A DNA stretch of 32,439 nucleotides. Origin: Bacteroidetes bacterium HGW-Bacteroidetes-21. Its GTDB lineage: Bacteria > Bacteroidota > Bacteroidia > Bacteroidales > GWA2-32-17. The notes beneath the pieces are model-generated. The model was not told the DNA's origin. It was given only the letters and a program-made list of their open reading frames with translations, and searched no databases. The stretch covers positions 1 through 32,439 of the forward strand of contig PHDH01000015.1 in NCBI GenBank assembly GCA_002840935.1, written 5' to 3'. The position numbers and the translations under genes were made by a program. Shown here one piece after another: positions 25,981 to 32,439 of the stretch (position 1 is the first letter of the stretch; every line of letters begins with the position of its first letter).

Positions 25981-26055
25981 ACAAAGACCTCCAAGGTCTT
26001 TGTCTTAATTTATTTTAGTCTTACAGACCTTGGAGGTCTGTTACTTTGGAGGTCT
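25981..26055. repeat. Palindromic REP-like repeat cluster (GACCTCCAAGGTC type)
   Basis: ACAAAGACCT-CCA-AGGTCTTTGT at 25981-26003 is a perfect 10-bp palindrome around a 3-base loop. CAGACCT-TGG-AGGTCTG at 26024-26040 is a second one, in inverted orientation to the first. A partial third unit, TTTGGAGGTCT, ends at 26055. The two full units also pair with each other over 15 bases. Palindromes of this kind recur in intergenic regions of many Bacteroidota, and this one lies between the iadA stop and its terminator. Confidence 0.8.
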
Positions 26056-26056
26056 A

Positions 26057-27220
26057 CTATTCGTAATTCCCTTTTTTTAATATGGTATGATCTTTCATCA
26101 GGAATTCGCCCATGGCCACCACGTGATAAATTTCGTTGTTGTTGATGAAAACCATGTCGGCATCTTTTCCTTCTTCGATACGGCCTTTGGCGCTCAGTTT
26201 CAGGATATCGGCAGGACTGGAAGTCAGTACTTTTACAGCAGTTTCGAGCGGGATATCTTCGTCGCGTACCATATCCATGAGTTCACGGAAGTTGGCAGAA
26301 GGACGACCCATTTCGAGTTTTATGAGTTTGCCGTTTTCGTCGAAGCCCGGAAGGGAGCCGCAAGCGTCGGAGGTAAACGTAATTCTTTCGATGGGAACGC
26401 CGGCGTCGAGCAGCATTTTGACAGATTTTGAAGGTTTCACTTCATATTCGGGGAAATAAGGATAGGAACTGGAAGTGATATCTACAATACCACCTTTTTT
26501 ACCATATTCAATAGCGTCAACCAGCGTGTAATCGTTACGATTGCAATGGGTAGGATAAAACTGAGTTAGTTTTAACATGCCCTTACTTCTTTCAATTACA
26601 TCATATAATGGCTGGAAAGGATTCTGCTGGTCGCCCAGATGAATATTTACCAAACCGGCTTTGCCACCCAGCATACCGCCAACGCGGGCATGTTCGGTCA
26701 GACGGAGTAATTCGTCGGTCGAAGGCCAAGATGAACGATGGTCGGAAATAGCGATTTCGCCCACGCCAATGACTTCTTCTATCATAGCAATGTCTCTTCC
26801 GGAATCCCCTGTAATGGTCGGGGTGGGAACCTGATAAGCGCCAGTATAAATATAAGCTGTAACACCATCTGCTTTGAGTCCTTTAGCTTTCATGAGAACT
26901 GATTCTACGGTGCGTGTCATTCCGTCTGTTCCAAGACAACCCACAACGGTAGTTACGCCAGCTTCGACCAGCATGCTGAGTTGGAGTTCAGGAGTGCGGG
27001 TTCCGGGGCCGCCTTCGCCACCGGCGCCGGCAATATGTATGTGTGCATCAACAAAACCGGGAACCACTTTCAGTCCGTCGCAGGAAATTTCCTCTACGGG
27101 ATATCCATCGGGTTTTGCAATGTCGTCGGCGATGAGTAAAATTTTGCCTCCACCGGTCAGAATATCTTTTCTGCCTTTGTAGTCGGGAGCGTACAATTCA
27201 CATTTTTTGAAAAGAATCAT
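26057..27220 (-). CDS. iadA: Isoaspartyl dipeptidase (beta-aspartyl peptidase)
   Basis: A 387-residue amidohydrolase that cleaves beta-Asp-X dipeptides left by turnover of isoaspartyl proteins or by cyanophycin breakdown. The family signature is unmistakable: VDAHIHIAGAGGEGGPGTRTPE near residue 60, AISDHRSS, NIHLGD, YPTHCNR and FTSDACGSLPGFD. The length equals that of the E. coli enzyme. The segment IGVGEIAISDHRS has Glu where, as I recall it, E. coli IadA has the carboxylated metal-bridging Lys (IGVKCAISDHRS), so the binuclear zinc site may be bridged by Glu. It starts 20 bases after the cyanophycin-synthetase-like gene, in the same transcript, which points to a dipeptide derived from a beta-aspartyl polymer. 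Confidence 0.94.
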   Translation of the reverse strand: MILFKKCELYAPDYKGRKDILTGGGKILLIADDIAKPDGYPVEEISCDGLKVVPGFVDAHIHIAGAGGEGGPGTRTPELQLSMLVEAGVTTVVGCLGTDGMTRTVESVLMKAKGLKADGVTAYIYTGAYQVPTPTITGDSGRDIAMIEEVIGVGEIAISDHRSSWPSTDELLRLTEHARVGGMLGGKAGLVNIHLGDQQNPFQPLYDVIERSKGMLKLTQFYPTHCNRNDYTLVDAIEYGKKGGIVDITSSSYPYFPEYEVKPSKSVKMLLDAGVPIERITFTSDACGSLPGFDENGKLIKLEMGRPSANFRELMDMVRDEDIPLETAVKVLTSSPADILKLSAKGRIEEGKDADMVFINNNEIYHVVAMGEFLMKDHTILKKGNYE

Positions 27221-27240
27221 AATTATTTGTTTTAAGTTAA

Positions 27241-29130
27241 TTATTCATATTTATACACCAATCGTTCCAGTTCTCTTTCGATAGAACGTACCAGTTTTTT
27301 GTCTTTTTCTTCTTCCCCGTCGAAGTAAAAACGATCTGTTTCTCTTCCTTCGCGAAAAATTTTACAGGTGTCTTTTTCCATGATGATAAGTAGTCCACCC
27401 GGCAGTAGTTGATCTTCGAGTACTTTTTCTTCGGCTGGATGGGCTTCGTCGAGAATAACAATGTCTGCACCTTGATGCAGGAGTCCGAAGTCGTAAATAT
27501 CGTTGCGGGTATGTTGGAATATGGCGAAGTCGACTTGTGGATTTCGGAGTATGATTTTCACATTCTGGTCGTGTTCGGGATTTTTGTAGAAGAATTGGTG
27601 GTTGAACCAGATGCCGTCGGAGGTGAGGGCGCCTACGTATATATCGGGATTTATATCGTGTAAGAGTCCATTGAGCATGGCAGCCAGTTCGTTGGAAATG
27701 AAATTTCCGGCAATAATGGGTATGCGACTGTTAATGGGTTTCTCGAAATGAGAGAGCAATATTTTTGCAGGAACGTCAATAGATCCACCATAAGCTGGTG
27801 CCAGATGCATGAAAACACCGGGACCGGCATTGATTTCAATGATGCCGAAGTTACCTTCGTTCCAGGGTTTTGAAATATCGCCAGCCAGCACATCTATGCC
27901 AAGACATTTGACAGTGAAGAAGCGTGCAATGTCTTCAACAAGTTTAATATTGGTAGGATGAATTTTGTCTGTTACATTAATCGAGACACCTCCTGCAGAG
28001 ATATTGGCTACGCGGCGTAAAACGATACGTTCGCCTTGTTGTGGTATGCTGTCGATGTTAAGATTCTGCAAATGGAGAAATTCGTGAAGGTTATCGTCTT
28101 TTTTAATTTTACAAAGAGGGGAACGTGCGTTGTCGAGGCGTATTTCGAGATCATTTTCAATGTCAATCAGTTTGCCTATGGTGTTTACGCCATCTCCGTC
28201 AACATACGCCGGAACACGTTCGAGCGCAGCAATAAATTTACCACCTACGGCCAATAAGCGATGGTCGGTGCCAAAGATCTGAGTCTGTACCAATGCTCCA
28301 TCAAAGTTGACGCCTTCTGCTTTGGCCGAATCTACAATTTTGCGGAAGGCAATGCGAACTTCTTCTTCAGAGTTAATGCCTGTTGTAACACCGTTGCCTT
28401 TATGGCCAGCGACTGGTTTTACCACGCAGGGGAATCCGATTTTCAGTGCTTCAGCCACAATTTCATCTTCTTCAAAGCAGTTGGTGCCGTTGGGTGTAGG
28501 AAGTCCGCACATTTCAAGAAAATCACCCACCATATCCTTAAACATGGTAAATTCTGTATCTTTTATTCCGTCGGTATGAAAAGTGGTAGAACGGCCTCTG
28601 AGTTGCTTTTTACCATAGCCCCACTGAAATTGGTTTTCTTCGAAAAGATAATATACCGGAATGTTGAGGCGAAAACCTGCTTCTACCAGTGAATAGATGG
28701 TAGGACCTCCATATAATGTTCTGTCGAATTCACTCTGAAGCTGAATAAAAACTTTTCCAAAGTCATATTCTTCTCCATTTGTTAATTTATTAAACCATTC
28801 GGCGACAATTTTCACACATTTTTTTGAAAGTTTTTCATCAAGATGCTCAACAGCTACAACGAAATCAGCTCCGTCAAGTGTGACATCGTATTTGTCGATA
28901 TACAGGCCAATTTCCATTTTAAGGATATCCCTAACAGTAACAGCGAACAATTCGGCAACATCATCTAGTTTATGTTTTTTAATCTCAGGAAAATGTTTGG
29001 ATACCGCATCTTCGTATATGTGCAGAGGACTTTCATTTTGAATTGAAAGGTTGAAAACAAAGGCCCGAGAGTTCAAATAGAAGTTCGGACCGTTGTAAGC
29101 GTAAAACTTAGATACAGTAAAATTTTCCAT
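27241..29130 (-). CDS. Cyanophycin synthetase-like ATP-grasp ligase (CphA2-like, degenerate Mur domain)
   Basis: Start chosen at ATG 29130 (MENFTVSKFYAYNGPNFY), which matches the usual CphA N terminus; the ORF-track start adds 32 residues without support. The protein has 629 residues, about a quarter to a third shorter than CphA1. Residues 1-160 form the N domain. QFQWGYGKKQLRGRST near 168 is the diagnostic CphA segment (xxLGYGxxQxRxxAT). KPVAGHKGNGV at 238-248 is the ATP-grasp glycine loop, and IIEINAGPGVFMHLAP is the metal-binding end. The C-terminal part still aligns with the Mur-ligase-like domain (IPIIAG..., then NVKIILRNPQVDFAIF), but its P-loop GTNGKTT is replaced by GNFISNE and the domain is short. 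This matches CphA2, which polymerises beta-Asp-Arg dipeptides with the ATP-grasp site alone. Polymer identity is unknown. Confidence 0.85.
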   Translation of the reverse strand: MENFTVSKFYAYNGPNFYLNSRAFVFNLSIQNESPLHIYEDAVSKHFPEIKKHKLDDVAELFAVTVRDILKMEIGLYIDKYDVTLDGADFVVAVEHLDEKLSKKCVKIVAEWFNKLTNGEEYDFGKVFIQLQSEFDRTLYGGPTIYSLVEAGFRLNIPVYYLFEENQFQWGYGKKQLRGRSTTFHTDGIKDTEFTMFKDMVGDFLEMCGLPTPNGTNCFEEDEIVAEALKIGFPCVVKPVAGHKGNGVTTGINSEEEVRIAFRKIVDSAKAEGVNFDGALVQTQIFGTDHRLLAVGGKFIAALERVPAYVDGDGVNTIGKLIDIENDLEIRLDNARSPLCKIKKDDNLHEFLHLQNLNIDSIPQQGERIVLRRVANISAGGVSINVTDKIHPTNIKLVEDIARFFTVKCLGIDVLAGDISKPWNEGNFGIIEINAGPGVFMHLAPAYGGSIDVPAKILLSHFEKPINSRIPIIAGNFISNELAAMLNGLLHDINPDIYVGALTSDGIWFNHQFFYKNPEHDQNVKIILRNPQVDFAIFQHTRNDIYDFGLLHQGADIVILDEAHPAEEKVLEDQLLPGGLLIIMEKDTCKIFREGRETDRFYFDGEEEKDKKLVRSIERELERLVYKYE

Positions 29131-29430
29131 ATACTTATATATTAGATTTAGCCGTAAAAATATGACATTTTGGTTAATCTCAAATAAAAAAACGCAGAAA
29201 TTAGCGGTATCATTGAAATATTCCAATCTAGAGGGTCAGATTTCCGGGTTGGATTTGGAAAAAAGGCTTTTGTGTTTCGGCTTATTATAATGAACACTAA
29301 TCCATTACGATAGTTCGGAGGGGAATGGGCTTAACTTAGGAAAAATTTATTCCTTTTGACTTAGAGCAGTGTATAGTTTATATTAGTAATAGAAAAAAAA
29401 GTTAAGGTATCTCGAAACAGGGCATAAAAA
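29131..29430. other. Intergenic stretch upstream of the cphA-like gene
   Basis: About 300 bases between the cphA-like start and the csp terminator. It must hold the promoter of the cphA-like/iadA operon, but I see no convincing TTTG-N19-TAnnTTTG on the minus strand. I see no open reading frame worth calling and no repeat. Confidence 0.5.
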
Positions 29431-29451
29431 AAGCCTTACAGAGTAAGGCTT
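29425..29451 (-). terminator. Intrinsic terminator of the cold-shock gene
   Basis: AAGCCTTAC (29431-29439), loop AGA, GTAAGGCTT (29443-29451): a perfect 9-bp stem, followed on the minus strand by a run of six Ts. It lies 28 bases after the cold-shock stop codon. Confidence 0.88.
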
Positions 29452-29479
29452 AAGTAATTAATGGTTAATAAGATATAAA

Positions 29480-29671
29480 CTATGCGAGTTTAACATTAAC
29501 AGCATTTAATCCTTTTTTACCTTCTTGAAGGTCGAAAGTTACTTCGTCATTCTCGTTGATTTCGTCTACTAAACCTGAAGCATGTACAAAGTATTCTTTC
29601 TCTGATGCCTGATCTTTAATAAATCCAAATCCTTTGGATTCATTATAAAACTTTACTATTCCTTTATTCAT
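29480..29671 (-). CDS. Cold-shock domain protein (CspA family)
   Basis: A 63-residue single-domain RNA/ssDNA-binding protein. The RNA-binding motifs are intact: KGFGFI (RNP-1) and YFVHAS (RNP-2), with the opening GIVKFYNESKGFGFI typical of the family. Such proteins melt RNA secondary structure during cold adaptation or growth. It is monocistronic with its own terminator. The 226-bp AT-rich region upstream is shared with the divergent HMA gene, and its 5' leader may be regulatory, but no cold-box sequence was identified. Confidence 0.95.
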   Translation of the reverse strand: MNKGIVKFYNESKGFGFIKDQASEKEYFVHASGLVDEINENDEVTFDLQEGKKGLNAVNVKLA

Positions 29672-29873
29672 TTTGAAAAATTAATTTGGCGCAAGTTACA
29701 GCTAAATATTAAGAATACAGTAATTTTTTTGAAAAATTTTAATTTTTCTTGAAAAGTAGTTGTTTGGAACTTATGTTTTTGTTAATATTGTTCAATAGTC
29801 GCTTTACTGTTAATCTTTTGTAAGATATTGAAAAATAGAGGCTGCTTTTTACAAAGCACATCGTGATATTTCG

Positions 29874-29881
29874 TACTTTTG
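29874..29881 (+). promoter_or_regulatory. Bacteroidota -7 box for the HMA gene
   Basis: TACTTTTG followed by CA fits TAnnTTTG and lies 16 bases before ATG 29898. No convincing -33 TTTG is found at 19 bases. Confidence 0.5.
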
Positions 29882-29897
29882 CATAAACTCTATCACC

Positions 29898-30167
29898 ATG
29901 AAAACACACATCGACATTGAAAATTTAAAATGCTACGGATGCGCAAACACTATTACACGAAGTCTCTCACGCACGGATGGAGTTACAGATGTCATAGTAG
30001 ATCATGAGTCAAATACCGTCAGCGTTACTTATAATGGTGAAAAGGATAGGCGTGATGAGTTTGCTGCTATTTTAAAAAAACTGGGTTATCCCGAAAAAGG
30101 AAGCAATAATGCAGGTGCTACAGTAAAATCATATATGAGTTGTGCTATTGGCAGGGTTAAAAAATAA
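29898..30167 (+). CDS. Heavy-metal-associated (HMA) domain protein
   Basis: An 89-residue soluble protein with one ferredoxin-like HMA domain. The metal motif is KCYGCANTI, a variant of MxCxxC with the two Cys at residues 13 and 16. The rest of the domain (VIVDHESNTVSVTY, EFAAILKKLGYP) follows the family pattern. A tail of about 15 residues carries one more cysteine (SCAIG). Stand-alone HMA proteins are usually copper chaperones, but no P-type ATPase or copper regulator lies nearby, so the metal and partner are uncertain. Confidence 0.85.
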   Translation: MKTHIDIENLKCYGCANTITRSLSRTDGVTDVIVDHESNTVSVTYNGEKDRRDEFAAILKKLGYPEKGSNNAGATVKSYMSCAIGRVKK

Positions 30168-30349
30168 CTGCGTCTATAAAACTATTAATTCATAAACTAG
30201 TGGATTAATGAGTGGGTTTGCTTGTATTTGCTTAGTTTCGAATAAATAAAAGTCTTATAATTGAATCTTTTTTCTGCTGTTTTTGAAAATTTATTACAGT
30301 AGATTCATAAAAAATTTTCATCTTTGGTGTGAAAATTCACCCGTAAACT

Positions 30350-32439
30350 ATGCGTTTATTCTTATTACTACTATTTTCAAGTTGTACTTTATGTCTGTTG
30401 GCGGGTAATACCGATAGTCTTCTTCTTGAACTGAACAAAGAAAGAATGGACAGCATTCGCATACGACTCATGCTGGAAGTGGGCGATTCCTATGAATTAT
30501 CAAACCCCGATAGTCAGATCTTTTACTACAATAAGGCAGCTGTTGTAGCATGGGATGCGCGTGCAAGGCATTGGAAATACAAACTACTTTATGCTGTAGC
30601 AACTCGTTATAGTGGAGTCTTTCATGGTGGTAGAGGCGATTTCGAGAAAAGTATGTTCGACTTCAAAAAGTCATTTAATATGTGTCGCAACCTCACTGAG
30701 GAAAGCGATACAGAAGCTGTGAAAGAAGGAAGGCAGGGATTGTCAAAATCGTTAGTGAATTTTGCCGGGATACAATATTATATGGGTGATTACGATAAAG
30801 CGGCCAACAATTATTTGGCGGCCTTGTACATGAAAAAGTTGTTGAAGGATAAAAAAGGAATGGCTCTTTGTATTAATAATATTGGGAATGTATATTTAGC
30901 TAAGGGGCAGTATGATAAGGCTTTGAATTATTACCAGCTAGGGATTGATCAGTGGGCTGCGATGAAAGATACTTCTGATCCAGTACTTTCAGAAGAAGCT
31001 AAAAAGGGTATGAGTATGGGGTATATGAATTTGGGTATCATACAACGCAATCAAAATAATTATGAAGAAGCGATAGATTATTACCAGAGGTCGGCCGATA
31101 TTCGCATTGCTATTAAGGATTTTAAGGGACTTACTGATTGTTATGTAAACATGGGGATTGCCTATAAATACTTCAAAGAATTTGACAAAGCCCTGATGTA
31201 TTACGATAAAGCTCTGCTTGTTTTCGAACGTTTGGGCGATAAAAAAGGGATACTTCGTGTGATGAGCAATATGGGTGTTCTGTATATTGAAACCATGGAT
31301 TACGAAAAAGCCACTGACCTGAATTTAAAATCTCTTGCCATCGCCGAAGAAATTGGTGATAAGCAGGCTATTGCGCATATTAATAATAATTTATCTGACA
31401 TTTATTTTAAAACCGAACAATTCGATAAAGCTTTATCCTGTGCCGAAAAAGCCCATGATATGGCAGCTAAAGTGTCGAGTCTGGCTGAATCTACCCGCGC
31501 TTATTATCTCCTGATGGAAGGCTGGGCAGGTAAAGGAAATTACAAGCTGGCATACGAAAACGCCAAACAGCATATTATTTCTAACGACTCTCTTAAAGGC
31601 ATAGAAAAATCGAAAGTTGTTCAGGAAATGGAGACCAAGTATCAGTCGGTTAAAAAGCAGCAGGAGATTGATAAACAGCAGCTTGAACTGACGAAAAAAG
31701 AAGAGGAAATTAAAAGAAAAGAAGCCGAATCCGCCTTTCAGCAAACGCTTTCTATGGCTTTGTTCGGAGGACTTTTACTTGTCTTGTTGTTGGCTTATTT
31801 TATATACAGAGGCTATCAGACCAAGAAAAAAGCCAATGTTCTTATTTCCTACAAAAACGGTCAGCTCGAACAAGCGAATACCGAAATTACGGCTCAACGC
31901 GACGAAATCGAAGCTCAGCGTGATACTCTCGATTCCCAGAAAAATCTATTAGAAAGAATTCATAACGAACAGACAGATAGTATAAGGTATGCCAAACGGA
32001 TTCAGAAAGCTTTAATTCCTTCGGAGGAAATGTTAACAGATTTGTTGATGAAGGAAAGCCGTAGTGTTATTGCTGATTATTTTGTGTATTTCAAACCCCG
32101 CGATATTGTTTCGGGCGATTTTTTCTGGTCGATTAAAATCGAAAACCGACTTATCTTTTGTGTCGCCGATTGCACAGGACACGGTGTCCCGGGTGCCTTT
32201 ATGTCTATGCTCGGGTTGTCTTATCTCAACGAAATTGCTAAAAGACACAACATCTTTTCGGCTTCCGACATATTAAACGAGCTGAGAGCCAGTATCGTTG
32301 TCTCTCTTCGCCAGCAAATTGATGAAGAAGGGAAACATGTAAACGAGTTTAATCCGGCCATACCTATCAACCGTGATTCATTGCATGATGTAAAAGATGG
32401 AATGGATATTTGCCTTTGTGTGTTAAATACTGAGACCAA
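30350..32439 (+). CDS. TPR-repeat SpoIIE/PP2C phosphatase, partial at the 3' end
   Basis: Absent from the ORF track because no stop occurs before the window ends; I read the frame from ATG 30350 through 696 codons without interruption. The protein begins with a signal peptide (MRLFLLLLFSSCTLCLLAG), then about eight TPR units from roughly residue 120 to 400 (NNIGNVYLAKGQYDKALNYY, YVNMGIAYKYFKEFDKALMYY). A coiled coil follows near 425-460, one membrane helix (ALFGGLLLVLLLAYFIY), a second coiled coil, and the start of a SpoIIE-type PP2C domain (PRDIVSGDFFW, ADCTGHGVPGAFMSMLG) with the metal-binding Asp. This is a common Bacteroidota membrane signalling architecture, with a periplasmic TPR sensor controlling a cytosolic serine phosphatase. 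The C terminus is missing. Confidence 0.92.
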   Translation, partial: MRLFLLLLFSSCTLCLLAGNTDSLLLELNKERMDSIRIRLMLEVGDSYELSNPDSQIFYYNKAAVVAWDARARHWKYKLLYAVATRYSGVFHGGRGDFEKSMFDFKKSFNMCRNLTEESDTEAVKEGRQGLSKSLVNFAGIQYYMGDYDKAANNYLAALYMKKLLKDKKGMALCINNIGNVYLAKGQYDKALNYYQLGIDQWAAMKDTSDPVLSEEAKKGMSMGYMNLGIIQRNQNNYEEAIDYYQRSADIRIAIKDFKGLTDCYVNMGIAYKYFKEFDKALMYYDKALLVFERLGDKKGILRVMSNMGVLYIETMDYEKATDLNLKSLAIAEEIGDKQAIAHINNNLSDIYFKTEQFDKALSCAEKAHDMAAKVSSLAESTRAYYLLMEGWAGKGNYKLAYENAKQHIISNDSLKGIEKSKVVQEMETKYQSVKKQQEIDKQQLELTKKEEEIKRKEAESAFQQTLSMALFGGLLLVLLLAYFIYRGYQTKKKANVLISYKNGQLEQANTEITAQRDEIEAQRDTLDSQKNLLERIHNEQTDSIRYAKRIQKALIPSEEMLTDLLMKESRSVIADYFVYFKPRDIVSGDFFWSIKIENRLIFCVADCTGHGVPGAFMSMLGLSYLNEIAKRHNIFSASDILNELRASIVVSLRQQIDEEGKHVNEFNPAIPINRDSLHDVKDGMDICLCVLNTET

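Noticed and set aside
31433-31744. Phe/Leu-rich 103-aa minus-strand ORF near the right end
   Set aside because: Antisense of the coiled-coil and TPR region of the SpoIIE-type phosphatase, which is open across the whole end of the window.
1-32439. tRNA, rRNA or CRISPR array
   Set aside because: No cloverleaf, rRNA-like conserved stretch or regularly spaced direct repeats were found on reading either strand.

Overview
The window reads as Bacteroidota chromosome, probably class Bacteroidia and probably environmental. Evidence: a gingipain-fold (C25) type IX secretion protease next to a protein with a type A sorting tail; promoters of the TTTG-N19-TAnnTTTG type with no consistent Shine-Dalgarno sequences; secreted proteins whose signal peptides end in FGQ, MAQ or FSQ; and a compact rimP-nusA-infB cluster. 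I cannot name a species. No rRNA, tRNA, CRISPR array, transposase or integrase was recognised.

Layout. (1) 1-1358: a structured inverted repeat at the edge, then a minus-strand pair, pcm (protein repair methyltransferase) and an MBL-fold hydrolase. (2) 1463-2434: a Gfo/Idh/MocA oxidoreductase. (3) 2435-5043: an AT-rich accessory insert bounded by two copies of the last 103 bp of the oxidoreductase gene. It holds a secreted GldM-C-terminus-like gene interrupted by an 11-G tract, a secreted hypothetical protein, a membrane protein, and two copies of a 62-bp promoter-like repeat. (4) 5143-6849: a SulP anion transporter. (5) 6901-14666: a PorU2-like C25 peptidase and a large T9SS cargo protein. 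(6) 14797-15513: a putative outer-membrane protein. (7) 15780-19269: a second AT-rich accessory block, with an AAA ATPase overlapping a possible PD-(D/E)xK nuclease, plus a membrane protein paired with an SNase-like protein. (8) 19467-24680: the core operon rimP-nusA-infB-folK with a clear promoter and a leader hairpin. (9) 24877-25887: a secreted hypothetical protein. (10) 26057-29130: a two-gene operon of a short cyanophycin-synthetase homologue and isoaspartyl dipeptidase IadA. (11) 29480-30167: a cold-shock protein and an HMA metal-binding protein. (12) 30350 to the end: a TPR-SpoIIE phosphatase missing from the ORF track because it runs off the window.

Most interesting systems. The CphA-like/IadA operon has the architecture of cyanophycin synthetase 2 (CphA2), a polymerase of beta-aspartyl dipeptides, next to an enzyme that cleaves such dipeptides; this suggests a cyanophycin-like storage polymer outside cyanobacteria. 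The poly-G tract looks like a phase-variation switch in the OFF state, or a homopolymer error; 10 Gs would restore one 257-residue secreted protein. The 103-bp duplication marks an insertion that rebuilt the 3' end of its host gene. The ATPase plus nuclease-like pair is a candidate defence module of Septu-like layout with a different effector.
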